From Draconibacterium orientale (GTDB lineage Bacteria; Bacteroidota; Bacteroidia; Bacteroidales; JAADGE01): a DNA stretch of 43,673 nucleotides. The translations under genes and the position numbers were made by a program. The notes beneath the pieces were generated by a model. The model did not search any database. It was not told the DNA's origin and saw only the letters and a program-made list of their open reading frames with translations. Shown piece by piece: positions 8,106 to 16,318 of the stretch. The stretch lies in contig DZBS01000006.1 in NCBI GenBank assembly GCA_022729995.1, forward strand, positions 10,232-53,904, read 5' to 3'. Position 1 is the first letter of the stretch, and the number at the start of each line of letters is the position of its first letter.

Positions 8106-8561
8106 TTAATTCTTTGTATGTTTTTCGATACTGCTTTCTACAGTTTTAGGATTTATAAGATCTTCTATGCTGATTTCAAATATTTCGGCATAAATTTGTA
8201 ATTTACCGTTACTTAATTTTTTAAAAAATTTTGGTTTGCAATGATTTTTAACTCTAAAAACAAAAGTTTCGGCATATTGCGAAAGTAGTTTATAATCCAT
8301 AATATTTTTTATCATGTAGAAATAAATTGGACTTTTTTCGCCCGAAATTACTTTTTGAAGAGCAATTTTTGCATTTTCGTCTACTTCGTTCCACGCTTCT
8401 CGTAATATATCATTTTTTATATCCCAACCTTTGCTGAAAATTTGAGTGTAGTTTCCGTTTTCGTCTGTAGCATATTGGATTTCTTCAGTTCCTTTAAGCA
8501 TATTTTCGTTATCTTGAGGCACTTCTTGTTTCTTCATTCTGCAAATTTTTATGGAAGGCAA
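8106..8561 (-). CDS. Small HTH-like protein heading the dar operon
   Basis: The 151-residue hydrophilic protein is the first gene of the minus-strand dar operon. No membrane segment or signal peptide is visible. The C-terminal half (about 90-140: LSQYAETFVFRVKNHCKPKF, then KLSNGKLQIYAEIFEIS) resembles the end of an XRE/Cro-type DNA-binding domain, with the usual 'LxxYAxxFxISxxxL' last helix. I recall similar proteins at the head of flexirubin loci, but no function is known to me. It may be a transcriptional regulator or a small adaptor. An earlier in-frame start is possible; a shorter start at Met7 (MKKQEVP) would also fit. Confidence 0.7.
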   Translation of the reverse strand: MPSIKICRMKKQEVPQDNENMLKGTEEIQYATDENGNYTQIFSKGWDIKNDILREAWNEVDENAKIALQKVISGEKSPIYFYMIKNIMDYKLLSQYAETFVFRVKNHCKPKFFKKLSNGKLQIYAEIFEISIEDLINPKTVESSIEKHTKN

Positions 8562-8634
8562 ATATATAAAATGTTTTTACTTTTTTTTATATCAATTATA
8601 AAAAGGATTATTTAAAAAATTTACAAAAAAAAAA

Positions 8635-8765
8635 GAGGCAGTCTAAAAAGTAAATTTTGCTGTCATTTCGACCAAAGGGTAAAATCTTAATGCGTTCGTA
8701 TTATGGACAATAGATTTTTCACTTCGTTCGAAATGACAACTTTTTTCGACTTTTTAGACTGCCTC
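8635..8765. repeat. 131-bp palindromic element (MITE-like or dispersed repeat)
   Basis: Perfect 16-bp terminal inverted repeats (GAGGCAGTCTAAAAAG at 8635-8650, its complement at 8750-8765) enclose two further nested inverted pairs. These are GTCATTTCGA (8662-8671) with TCGAAATGAC (8728-8737), and AAAATCT (8681-8687) with AGATTTT (8712-8718). The whole unit would fold into one long hairpin. It contains no ORF. The GTCATTTCGA / TCGAAATGAC arms resemble dispersed intergenic palindromes I know from Bacteroidota genomes. No clear target-site duplication is seen. It lies between fabH and the dar operon and could also work as a terminator. Confidence 0.8.
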
Positions 8766-8794
8766 GTCTGCTTAATATTTCCGGTTTAACAAGT

Positions 8795-9796
8795 TTACCA
8801 ACGAATAAGAGCCGAAGCCCAAGTAAATCCGCTTCCAAATGCAGTTAAAGCAAATAATTGTCCTTCTTTAATTCGACCTTGTTCCCAAAGTTCGCTCATT
8901 AAAATTGGAATTGTAGCAGCTGTTGTGTTGCCAAATCTTTCAATATTATTATAAATTTTTTCGTCGGGAAGTTTTAGTAATCTTTGAACCATTTGAGAAA
9001 TTCTGTAGTTTGCTTGATGCGGTAAAAGCATATCAATATCGGCAACCGTTAAATTATTGTGGTTTAAAGCTTCAATAACAACTTCGGGCATTCTTGTAAC
9101 TGCATTTTTGAATACAAGTTGTCCGTCCATTTGCGGATGAATTTCTTCGTAATTTTCTTCAATTCCCGGATAAAATGTTGTTGCTCTTCCTGAACCGGGA
9201 GATTTAATTCTTAGAACTTCTGCAAAATTACCGTCGGAATGCAAGTGAGTTGAAAGAATTCCTTTTCCTTCTTCGTTGTGAGCTTCTAAAACAACAGCTC
9301 CTGCACCGTCGCCAAATAAAACGCCCATTCCTCTTCCGCGAGTTGTAAGGTCTAAGGCAATGCTTTGAGTTTCCGAAGCCATTAAAAGAATTTTTTTATA
9401 CATTCCGCTTTTAATAAATTGGTCGGCAACAGATAATGCGTATATAAATCCCGAGCATTGTGCTCTTATGTCGATTGCGGGAATTGTTCCCATATTTAAC
9501 ATTGCTTGAGCTAAAACACCGCTTCCGGGAAAATAATAATCGGAACTTAATGTTGCAAAAACAATTGCATCAATTTCTTCGGGTTTAACGCCGGCTCTTT
9601 CCATTGCAATATTTGCAGCTTTTACGGCCATTTTTGCTGTAGAACCTTCTTCAACAGGGTGAAATCTTCTTTCTTTTATTCCTGTTCTTTCTTGAATCCA
9701 CTCGTCGGTGGTATCCATTATTTTTTCAAGGTCTTTGTTTGTTACAATTTTTTCCGGCACATAATGTCCGACGCCTGTAATTTTTGAATGAAACAT
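8795..9796 (-). CDS. fabH: 3-oxoacyl-ACP synthase III (KAS III)
   Basis: The 333-residue enzyme starts fatty-acid synthesis by condensing an acyl-CoA with malonyl-ACP. The FabH triad is intact: Cys114 (RAQCSGF), His260 (LLPHQANYRI) and Asn290 (ERFGNTTAATI). The N-terminal DEWIQERTGIKERR motif (residues 31-44) and the C-terminal FGSGFTWAS are typical. Length is standard. It is more canonical than DarB, so it probably serves primary metabolism, although it might supply acyl starters to the neighbouring dar genes. It is transcribed in the same direction as the dar operon but separated from it by the palindromic element. Confidence 0.95.
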   Translation of the reverse strand: MFHSKITGVGHYVPEKIVTNKDLEKIMDTTDEWIQERTGIKERRFHPVEEGSTAKMAVKAANIAMERAGVKPEEIDAIVFATLSSDYYFPGSGVLAQAMLNMGTIPAIDIRAQCSGFIYALSVADQFIKSGMYKKILLMASETQSIALDLTTRGRGMGVLFGDGAGAVVLEAHNEEGKGILSTHLHSDGNFAEVLRIKSPGSGRATTFYPGIEENYEEIHPQMDGQLVFKNAVTRMPEVVIEALNHNNLTVADIDMLLPHQANYRISQMVQRLLKLPDEKIYNNIERFGNTTAATIPILMSELWEQGRIKEGQLFALTAFGSGFTWASALIRW

Positions 9797-9873
9797 AATT
9801 TATTAGAATTTATTTTTTGTTCGATAATTTTTAGAACGCCAAATATGCAAAAAAAATGTATTACAGGAAAAAA

Positions 9874-9906
9874 AAATTTTGGAATATATAAAACGGTCCA
9901 AAATTT
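9874..9906. promoter_or_regulatory. 10-bp inverted repeat between fabH and the lipoprotein gene
   Basis: AAATTTTGGA (9874-9883) and TCCAAAATTT (9897-9906) are exact inverted copies 13 bases apart, in the divergent intergenic region. It could be an operator or an RNA hairpin. There is no T-run on either side strong enough to call a terminator. No known regulator motif was recognised. Confidence 0.5.
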
Positions 9907-9996
9907 CAGTTTGTCAAAAACATGATAAAAGCGTTTTATTATTTGATTTTTTTTATCTATTTATGCCGATTATTAATTTTAAAAAGAAAAATAATT

Positions 9997-10500
9997 ATGA
10001 AAAAAACAATTATTGTATTATTTATTGCTTTGGGATTGTTCTCATGCAAAGAAAACAAACAAAAAACGGAAGATAATAACGAAAGTTCCGTTTTAACATT
10101 GGCTGAATTTGATAAAAAAGCCGGAGAATTAGCCGGAAAAGAAGTTGAAGTAATAGGAATTGTTGACCATGTGTGTAAGCACAGCGGGAAAAAAATATTT
10201 TTGGTTAGCGACAGCAGCAATCTTCATATTGAATCGGAAACAAGATTTGACGATAAATTAACCGGAGAAGAAATTATTTTTAAAGGAATTGTTGAAGAAA
10301 TGGTAATTGACGAAGCATATTGTCAGAAATTGGAAACAGATGATATTAAAGCTCACGGCGAAGGTGAAGATAAAGAAAAAGTTAATGAAAAAAGGAAAGC
10401 TCAAGCCCAAGAATACAGAGATGAAATGAAACAAAAGGGAGTTAATGAACTGAGATTTTATTCTGTTATTTATATATCTCACAGAAAACCAAAAATTTAG
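9997..10500 (+). CDS. Lipoprotein with OB-fold-like domain
   Basis: From the ATG at 9997 the product has 167 residues with a clean lipoprotein signal: MKKTIIVLFIALGLFSC, lipidated at Cys17. An upstream in-frame ATG at 9922 would put a second hydrophobic stretch ahead of this signal and is less likely. After a polar linker, a compact beta-rich domain (about 32-110) runs through the segments VEVIGIVDHVCKHSGKK and IIFKGIVEEMVID. This is like the small OB folds of periplasmic stress proteins. Cys49, His52 and Cys92 could bind a metal or form a disulfide. The C-terminus is highly charged. It lies 11 bases before a PepSY membrane gene, suggesting a two-gene operon. Confidence 0.8.
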   Translation: MKKTIIVLFIALGLFSCKENKQKTEDNNESSVLTLAEFDKKAGELAGKEVEVIGIVDHVCKHSGKKIFLVSDSSNLHIESETRFDDKLTGEEIIFKGIVEEMVIDEAYCQKLETDDIKAHGEGEDKEKVNEKRKAQAQEYRDEMKQKGVNELRFYSVIYISHRKPKI

Positions 10501-10511
10501 AAATATTTATA

Positions 10512-11066
10512 ATGAAAGGACTAAGAAAATGGAGTAGAATTTTGCATAGAGATATTGGTTTTTTCTTTATCGGAACAAGCATAATTTACGGTTTATCCGG
10601 AATTGCATTAAACCATTTAAAAGATTGGAATCCGAGTTATTTTGTTGAGAATAAAACTTTTACTACAGATTTAGATTTAAAAAAATCTGCAAATTTGAAA
10701 GAAAATATTCTTAAATTACTTGATAAAATTGATAATAGAGAAAATTATAAACAACATTATTTTCCGAGCGAAAATAAATTAAAAATATTTTTAACCGGAA
10801 ATTCTTCGGTAATTGTTGATATTTATTCCGGAGAAGTTAATATTGAATATTTAAAACGACGACCAATTTTTTACGAATCGAATTATTTGCATTATAATCC
10901 AAATGTTTGGTGGACATGGTTTTCCGATGCTTTTGCTTTTTCGCTGATTTTATTTGCGGTAACTTCTTTTTTTATGGTTAAAGGAAAAAAAGGACCAATT
11001 GGAAGAGGCGGAATTTATATTATTGCCGGAATTGTTATTCCAATTTTATTTATGATTTTTACTTAA
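10512..11066 (+). CDS. PepSY-associated membrane protein
   Basis: The 184-residue protein resembles short PepSY-TM proteins. It begins with RKWSRILHRDIGFFFIGTSI, the first helix of the PepSY_TM family with the LHRDIG motif. A periplasmic domain (about 38-120) follows, containing VIVDIYSGEVNIEYLKRRP, a PepSY-like strand. Two more membrane helices lie at about 137-155 and 163-182. Family members are linked to metal or haem uptake and to inhibition of periplasmic proteins, but no specific job can be read here. It is probably co-transcribed with the upstream lipoprotein gene and is followed by a terminator. Confidence 0.85.
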   Translation: MKGLRKWSRILHRDIGFFFIGTSIIYGLSGIALNHLKDWNPSYFVENKTFTTDLDLKKSANLKENILKLLDKIDNRENYKQHYFPSENKLKIFLTGNSSVIVDIYSGEVNIEYLKRRPIFYESNYLHYNPNVWWTWFSDAFAFSLILFAVTSFFMVKGKKGPIGRGGIYIIAGIVIPILFMIFT

Positions 11067-11074
11067 ATTCGTTT

Positions 11075-11127
11075 ACAGTTCTCAGCCTTCAATAAATTTT
11101 ACAAAGCTGAGAACTGTTTCTTTTAAT
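11075..11127. terminator. Bidirectional terminator between convergent genes
   Basis: ACAGTTCTCAGC (11075-11086) and GCTGAGAACTGT (11106-11117) form a perfect 12-bp stem with a 19-base loop. On the plus strand a T-rich tail follows. It lies between the stop codons of two convergent genes. Confidence 0.8.
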
Positions 11128-11128
11128 T

Positions 11129-11680
11129 TTAAAAATCAATTTTTTTAAGAACTTCAATTTCATAAACAAGAATTGAGCGAGACGGGATTTTTTTCATGTC
11201 GCCTATTAAGCCCATTGCCAAATACGGCGGAATTATAAATCGAGCTTTTTCGCCAATTCTCATTAATAAAAGACCTTCTTCAAGTCCGCTGATTTCACCG
11301 CTTTTTCCAATTTTCATTGTCTTGCTTCCGGTAGAATCCGATGAATAACAAAGAGTTCCGTCGAGAAGTTCTATTTTATAATTTATCAATACTATGTTTG
11401 ACGGTTCAAGTAATTCTTTATTTGTTTTTTGATAAATTTCGTAATACAAACCGGTTTTTGATATTTGCATTTCCCAATTTTTTCTTTTGGCAAAACTTTC
11501 AATTCTTTCTTTATCTTTTTGAATAAGAAAAGTGTTGGCTCTAACTAATGTATCTTTATATCCTTTAATGTCTTTTTCCGACGGTTGATACGTGAGTTTA
11601 TTTTTGTTGTTTTTGCATGAAAAAAATACGAAAATGAAACTTAGTATGATTATAAAATATATATTTTTTGAAATAATCAT
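11129..11680 (-). CDS. FKBP-type peptidyl-prolyl isomerase lipoprotein
   Basis: The 183-residue product has a lipoprotein signal ending in FVFFSC (Cys22), so it is anchored on a membrane facing the periplasm. The FKBP domain fills residues about 75-180. It has VLINYKIELLDGTLCYSS, a GEISGLEEGLLLMRIGEKAR segment and FIIPPYLAMG, with the tail LVYEIEVLKKI. These match the FKBP core motifs. The role is folding of exported proteins; gliding-associated GldI is a related lipoprotein, but no gliding genes are present here to support that name. Two bases separate it from the upstream gene. Confidence 0.9.
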   Translation of the reverse strand: MIISKNIYFIIILSFIFVFFSCKNNKNKLTYQPSEKDIKGYKDTLVRANTFLIQKDKERIESFAKRKNWEMQISKTGLYYEIYQKTNKELLEPSNIVLINYKIELLDGTLCYSSDSTGSKTMKIGKSGEISGLEEGLLLMRIGEKARFIIPPYLAMGLIGDMKKIPSRSILVYEIEVLKKIDF

Positions 11681-11682
11681 TA

Positions 11683-12303
11683 TTAAAGTGTTTTGATAAA
11701 TGTATTACCTTCGGTATTTTGAAAACCCATTCTTTTTAAATATTTAGTATGAATTTTATTATTGCTGTATGTTTTTATTTCTTTATATCCTTTTAGTAAA
11801 AAATAATTTCGAAGCTTAATAAAAACATGTTTGCCGCTTTTAAAATCTCTGTATTCCGGAGTAACAAAGTCGAGCCCGATTTTTAGAGTTCCGTCGCCTT
11901 CTTTGTGAGCTAAAAAAATACCGGCAACTTGCATATCTCGTAGAATAAAGAAACTCACTGTATTAATTTCCGGTTTGTATTTAAATCCGGGAAAAAATGT
12001 TTGAATGTCTTTTTTGTAAAAATCAAGAAATGCCAATAAATATTTGTTGTCGGGGCGAATAACCAATACTTGAAAATAATCTTCTTTGTTAAAAATTTTT
12101 AATATGAAATAAATATCAACTCCTGCAATGAAAGTATTTAGAATTCCGACAGGAATTGCACCAATCAAAAATCCGTATATTGCAAATGTGAGTGCGCCAA
12201 TTAAATTTATAATTCTAAATTTTAATATTGAACTCACCGTCATTGAAATTGCAATAATAATTGATGCCGAATAACCAATAATTTGAAGAATTTCTTGTAA
12301 CAT
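11683..12303 (-). CDS. YgjV-like membrane protein with GNAT-like domain
   Basis: The 206-residue protein combines two parts. Residues 1-75 form three hydrophobic helices with IGYSASIIIAISMTVSSILK and NLIGALTFAIYGFLIGAIPV, resembling the YgjV-type inner-membrane family. Residues about 80-206 look like a GNAT acyltransferase: FFILRDMQVAGIFLAHKEGD, then GLDFVTPEYRDFKSGKHVF, and a final HTKYLKRMGFQ motif as in acetyltransferases. The acetyl-CoA loop is not classical, so activity is uncertain. It lies in a minus-strand run with the FKBP gene downstream and nrnA upstream. Function unknown. Confidence 0.75.
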   Translation of the reverse strand: MLQEILQIIGYSASIIIAISMTVSSILKFRIINLIGALTFAIYGFLIGAIPVGILNTFIAGVDIYFILKIFNKEDYFQVLVIRPDNKYLLAFLDFYKKDIQTFFPGFKYKPEINTVSFFILRDMQVAGIFLAHKEGDGTLKIGLDFVTPEYRDFKSGKHVFIKLRNYFLLKGYKEIKTYSNNKIHTKYLKRMGFQNTEGNTFIKTL

Positions 12304-12344
12304 AATTTGTTAGTTTTTAATGTTATATTTAAAGATAAATAAGT

Positions 12345-13352
12345 TTATTTATTAGTAAAAATATCTGTAATATATTTTTCTGCTTCCGATATTTTTATGT
12401 AAAGTTTTCCGCCTGCGGCATTTATGTGTCCGCCGCCGTTAAAATATTTGCGAGCTAAAACATTAACGTCGAAATATGATTTTGAGCGTAAAGAAATTTT
12501 AAGATAGTCATTTTTTTCCAAAACAAAAATTGATGTTTCAATACTTTTTATAGAAAGCGGCATATTTACAAAACCTTCGTGGTCGCCGGCTTTATAATTA
12601 AATTTATTTAGCTCGTCTTTTGTAACGATTATAACTGCAAGATTATTTTCTTTGAATATTTTCATTTTTTCATAGAGCAAATATCCCGAAAATCGCATTC
12701 TTTCTTCGCTGTAGCTGTTATAAAAATTATTATAAATTTCTTTTTTATCAATATTAAAAGCCAATAACTCCGAAGCAATTTCGAAAGTTCTTGTTTGTTC
12801 GGAGTTTACGCTAAAATTTATTGTATCTGTCATTATTCCGATATATAAACATTTAGCAATATCACGGTTTATAAACTTTGAATATCCGGCTTGTGTTATA
12901 AATTCGTAAACAAGCTCCGAAGCCGAACTCACGCTTGTGTCAGAAATTATAAATTTAGCAAAATCATCGGGTTGCGGATGATGATCAATCATTATTTTTA
13001 CTGCTTTTGAGTTTAGTAAAGCATTTTCCATTTTTTCAACTCTTTTTGCCGAATTAAAATCGGTACAAAAAATTACGTCGGAATTTTTAAGAATATTCTC
13101 GGCAATTTCTGTTTGCTTGTTATAAATAATAATATCCGAAGAAAAAGGAATAAATTCCAAGTTATCGGACAATCGCGAGGGTATAACAATAGAAACATTA
13201 TGACCTGCATTTTTTAATATTGCATATAAAGCTGTTGAACTGCTTATTGCATCGCCGTCGGGCGCATGATGCGAAATTACCGTAATTTTATCGGCATTGG
13301 ATAAAGTGCTTTTTATTGAATCCAACAGTATTAAATCTATTTTATCTTTCAA
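12345..13352 (-). CDS. nrnA: DHH-family oligoribonuclease / pAp phosphatase
   Basis: The 335-residue enzyme has the DHH-DHHA1 architecture of NrnA, which degrades short RNA oligomers and 3'-phosphoadenosine 5'-phosphate in the cytoplasm. The first metal motif HHAPDGDA is at residues 28-35, an FCTDFNS acidic motif lies near 95-101, and the DHH signature is DHHPQPD. The DHHA1 domain ends with GGGHINAAGG near residues 307-316. Length agrees with the family. It is divergent from ndk. Confidence 0.93.
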   Translation of the reverse strand: MKDKIDLILLDSIKSTLSNADKITVISHHAPDGDAISSSTALYAILKNAGHNVSIVIPSRLSDNLEFIPFSSDIIIYNKQTEIAENILKNSDVIFCTDFNSAKRVEKMENALLNSKAVKIMIDHHPQPDDFAKFIISDTSVSSASELVYEFITQAGYSKFINRDIAKCLYIGIMTDTINFSVNSEQTRTFEIASELLAFNIDKKEIYNNFYNSYSEERMRFSGYLLYEKMKIFKENNLAVIIVTKDELNKFNYKAGDHEGFVNMPLSIKSIETSIFVLEKNDYLKISLRSKSYFDVNVLARKYFNGGGHINAAGGKLYIKISEAEKYITDIFTNK

Positions 13353-13458
13353 TTTTTTTTGTTTTATAAAAATTTTTCAAAGAAAATTAAAAAATTGCTA
13401 TTAAACTATAATTAATTAAGAATATATTTTATTTTTGAATTAAATTAAAAATATAAAT

Positions 13459-13902
13459 ATGTCGAATTTCACATTTACAATCTTAAAACCAACCGCCGTT
13501 GATAAAGGTTTTACCGGCGCAATTTTGCATGCCGTAAACGAAGGCGGATTTAGAATTAGAGCAATGAAAATGCTTAGAATGAGCAAAGCTGAAGCACAAG
13601 CTTTTTATGCAGTTCATAAAGACAGACCTTTTTACGAAGCTTTAACAGATTTTATGAGTTCGGGACCAATTGTTGCCGCAATTCTGGAGAAAAAAAACAA
13701 TGCTGTTGAAGATTACAGAAAACTTATAGGTTCTACAAATCCGGCTGAAGCTGCCGAAGGAACAATAAGAAAAAAATTCGGCACAAATCTTCAAGAAAAT
13801 GCGGTTCACGGATCCGACAGTGATGAAAATGCAGCTATTGAAAGCTCATTCTTTTTTTCTACAAAAGACCGTTTTTTGGACGATAGAGAAGTTGAAATGT
13901 AA
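13459..13902 (+). CDS. ndk: Nucleoside diphosphate kinase
   Basis: The 147-residue enzyme exchanges gamma-phosphates between nucleoside tri- and diphosphates. The family start FTFTILKPTAV is present, followed by the KMLRMSKAEAQAFYAVHKDRPF-type region. The phosphohistidine His117 sits in ENAVHGSDSDENA. Length is normal. A possible -7 element TATTTTTG lies at 13430-13437, but no good -33 box is seen, so transcription could start very near the ATG. A terminator follows. Confidence 0.96.
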   Translation: MSNFTFTILKPTAVDKGFTGAILHAVNEGGFRIRAMKMLRMSKAEAQAFYAVHKDRPFYEALTDFMSSGPIVAAILEKKNNAVEDYRKLIGSTNPAEAAEGTIRKKFGTNLQENAVHGSDSDENAAIESSFFFSTKDRFLDDREVEM

Positions 13903-13917
13903 CTAAAATAACATTTA

Positions 13918-13976
13918 AAAAAAATCATTTCTGTTTAAGGAATTTACTTTTTCTTAAATAGGAATGATTTTTTCTT
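13918..13976. terminator. Terminator between ndk and the DUF721 gene
   Basis: AAAATCATT (13921-13929) pairs with AATGATTTTT (13963-13972), with additional pairing of TTTAAG and CTTAAA inside. A T-run follows on the plus strand. It serves the convergent pair and may act in both directions. Confidence 0.7.
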
Positions 13977-14267
13977 TTATAGAAGAACAATAGAATTTAT
14001 AATTGTTTCTTTTGCTTCGAGATTAATTTTATCGGTAATTTCCGTTTTAATCATCATAAGTTCTTGTTTTGCAGCAGGCGAACTCATTTTAATATATAAA
14101 ATTTTATTTTTTATATAGATATTTTCTGTATATCTGTTAAAAGTTCGTCCTACAATTTCTTCCCAATTATTTCTAATTTGGATTTCCTTCATTTTTTTTT
14201 CGGCGCCAATTGCTTTCAAATATTGTTTGAAAACTTCGCCCAAAGGTTCTGTATTACTTTTTCTCAA
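13977..14267 (-). CDS. DUF721 / DciA-like protein
   Basis: This 96-residue basic protein matches the short DUF721 family. It has a GEVFKQYLKAIGAEKKMKE N-terminal helix, the WEEIVGRTFNRYTENIYIKN strand region (residues about 33-52) and the LYIKMSSPAAKQELMMIK motif. Related DciA proteins load the replicative helicase in many bacteria; short Bacteroidota members lie beside recF, as here, which fits a replication or repair role. It starts 11 bases after recF and is in the same operon. Confidence 0.85.
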   Translation of the reverse strand: MRKSNTEPLGEVFKQYLKAIGAEKKMKEIQIRNNWEEIVGRTFNRYTENIYIKNKILYIKMSSPAAKQELMMIKTEITDKINLEAKETIINSIVLL

Positions 14268-14278
14268 TTTGTTGATTT

Positions 14279-15388
14279 TTAGTTTATATGTTCTGAAATT
14301 TCGGCATTATTTACATCAAAAAATTTATAATCCGATTTATTTTCTTCAATAATTTTCTTTAATCTTTCGGGATTTGTATCTGTAATAAATATTTGCCCGA
14401 AATCGTCGTTTAGCGTTGTCATAATTATTTTTTCAACTCTTTCGCTGTCGAATTTATCGAAAATATCATCGAGCAATAATATTGGTTTTATTGAACTAAT
14501 TTCTTTTATAAATTTGAATTGAGCAAATTTTAGAGCAATAAGAAATGTTTTTTGCTGACCTTGCGAACCGGTTTTTTTTAATGATGAATGATTTATTTTA
14601 AAAGTCAAATCGTCGCGATGAATTCCCGATGAAGTGTATTGTAAAACACGGTCTTTTGCCAATGAATCGTATAGTAATTCCTTAAAACCGGTTTTGCCGA
14701 GTTGCGATTTATATTTTAATGAAACTGTTTCTTTGTTTTGCGATATAAATTCGTGGTTTTGCATAAATATCGGAAGTAAATTTTTAATAAATTCATTTCT
14801 TTTTGTAAAAATATATTCTCCGTATGCAATTAATTGTTCGTTATATATTTCGAGCGAATCAATATCGAAATAATTATGTTTTGCAAAATCTCTCAGTAAT
14901 TTATTTCTTTGTAAAAGTGTTTTATTATATCTGATAAGCGAATTCAAATATTTAATATCATATTGCGAAATAACCGAATCTATATATTTTCTGCGTTCTT
15001 CGCTTGCTCCGATAATAAGTTTGTTATCGTCGGGCGAAATTATTACGGTAGGGATTAAACCAATGTGTTCGGAATATTTTGTGTAAATTTTATCGTTTCT
15101 CTTAAAAGTCTTTTTTTTATTTTTTTTATATCCGCAGTAAATATTTTCGTTTCTGTCGTTTAAAATAAAATCGCCTTGAATAACAAAAAAATCGTTTTCG
15201 TATTTAATATTTTGCAAATCGCTTGTGTTAAAATAGCTTTTTGTGAACGATAAATAATATACAGCATCAAGCAAATTTGTTTTGCCCGAGCCGTTTAAAC
15301 CCGTAAAACAATTTAGTTTATTTGAGAATGAAATATCGGCTTCTGAGTAATTTTTAAAATTAATAAGCTTTAAATTTTTAAGATACAT
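14279..15388 (-). CDS. recF: DNA replication/repair protein RecF
   Basis: The 369-residue SMC-like ATPase binds gapped DNA and helps RecOR load RecA. Walker A is GLNGSGKT (residues 30-37), directly after the typical LINFKNYSEADISFS beginning. The central VISPDDNKLIIGASEERRKY segment (about 115-134) is a RecF hallmark. The signature is GSQGQQKTFLIALKFAQF and Walker B is PILLLDDIFDKFD. Length is standard. It is followed by the DUF721 gene and is divergent from a TPR membrane protein. Confidence 0.96.
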   Translation of the reverse strand: MYLKNLKLINFKNYSEADISFSNKLNCFTGLNGSGKTNLLDAVYYLSFTKSYFNTSDLQNIKYENDFFVIQGDFILNDRNENIYCGYKKNKKKTFKRNDKIYTKYSEHIGLIPTVIISPDDNKLIIGASEERRKYIDSVISQYDIKYLNSLIRYNKTLLQRNKLLRDFAKHNYFDIDSLEIYNEQLIAYGEYIFTKRNEFIKNLLPIFMQNHEFISQNKETVSLKYKSQLGKTGFKELLYDSLAKDRVLQYTSSGIHRDDLTFKINHSSLKKTGSQGQQKTFLIALKFAQFKFIKEISSIKPILLLDDIFDKFDSERVEKIIMTTLNDDFGQIFITDTNPERLKKIIEENKSDYKFFDVNNAEISEHIN

Positions 15389-15536
15389 CAGATATGAAAT
15401 TTTAATTTTGTGTAAATTTATAATTAAAATGAAAAAAAGGAGCTTATTTTTTCTGTTTATTTTTGAAATTAAATTACATTTGCCGAAATTAAAATTTTTT
15501 AGAAGAAATATTGAAATTAATTAATTTTATATAAAA

Positions 15537-16223
15537 ATGAGTAAGAATAAAACTAAACAAGGCGACGATAATTTTCAGGCAATTGAAAGCTCTCTTACAA
15601 AAACCGAGCATTTTATAGAAAACAATCAAAAAGCTTTAACAATAGGCTTAATTGTGATATTGGCAATTGTAGGTGCAATAGTAGGATTTAATAAATTTTA
15701 TCTTGAACCTCAAGAAAAAGACGCACAAGAACAAATTTTTGTGGCTCAACAGTATTTTGACGTTGATTCATTTAATTTGGCATTAAACGGCGACGGACAA
15801 TATCCCGGATTTCTTGAAATAATTGATAATTACGGAATGACAAAAGCTGCAAATATTGCAAATTGTTATGCAGGAGTTGCCTACAATAAATTAGGCGATT
15901 TTGATAATGCAATAAAATATCTTAAAGATTTTGATACAGAAGACCCAATTTTACAGCCCTTAGCTTTAGGAAATATTGGTGATGCTTATATTGAAAAAGG
16001 TGATTTTGAAAAAGCTGTTGAAGCATATAAAAAAGCCGGTTTTAATTACGAGAACGATATTACTTCACCTTTTTATTTAATGAAATTAGGCAAAATCTAC
16101 GAATCGCAAAAGAAATATAAAGAAGCTGTTGAAGCATATAAATTAATTAAAGAAAAATATGCTGAAACTGAAGAAGGAAAAATTGTAGAAAAATATATTG
16201 TGAGAGCTGAATCTAAATTGTAG
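15537..16223 (+). CDS. TPR membrane protein, YfgM-like
   Basis: The 228-residue protein has a cytoplasmic N-terminus of about 35 residues and one membrane helix (LTIGLIVILAIVGAIVGFN, about 35-53). A periplasmic domain with three or four TPR-like helical pairs follows, visible in YNKLGDFDNAIKYLKDF, IGDAYIEKGDFEKAVEAYKK and YESQKKYKEAVEAYKLIKE. This is the YfgM/TPR_21 layout; YfgM is an ancillary factor of the SecYEG translocon. A -7-like TAATTTTG is at 15403-15410. In many Bacteroidota this gene is followed by ribH, but here a 10-kb minus-strand block intervenes. Confidence 0.88.
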   Translation: MSKNKTKQGDDNFQAIESSLTKTEHFIENNQKALTIGLIVILAIVGAIVGFNKFYLEPQEKDAQEQIFVAQQYFDVDSFNLALNGDGQYPGFLEIIDNYGMTKAANIANCYAGVAYNKLGDFDNAIKYLKDFDTEDPILQPLALGNIGDAYIEKGDFEKAVEAYKKAGFNYENDITSPFYLMKLGKIYESQKKYKEAVEAYKLIKEKYAETEEGKIVEKYIVRAESKL

Positions 16224-16244
16224 AATTCAGATTTTTTTGAATAA

Positions 16245-16303
16245 AAAAAGTCATTAACATTTTCGGGAATTTCAAATACACACCGATTTGTTAATGACTT
16301 TTT
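16245..16303. terminator. Bidirectional terminator
   Basis: AAAAAGTCATTAACA (16245-16259) and TGTTAATGACTTTTT (16289-16303) form a 15-bp perfect stem with a T-run in both orientations. It ends the TPR gene on one side and the long minus-strand operon on the other. Confidence 0.9.
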
Positions 16304-16318
16304 ATAATTTATTAATCT

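Noticed and set aside
9922-9996. Upstream start of the OB-fold lipoprotein
   Set aside because: It would place a hydrophobic stretch before a perfectly good lipoprotein signal that starts at 9997.
15429-15524. 31-codon plus-strand frame between recF and the TPR gene
   Set aside because: Low-complexity A/T-rich translation with no family features; the region more likely holds divergent promoters.
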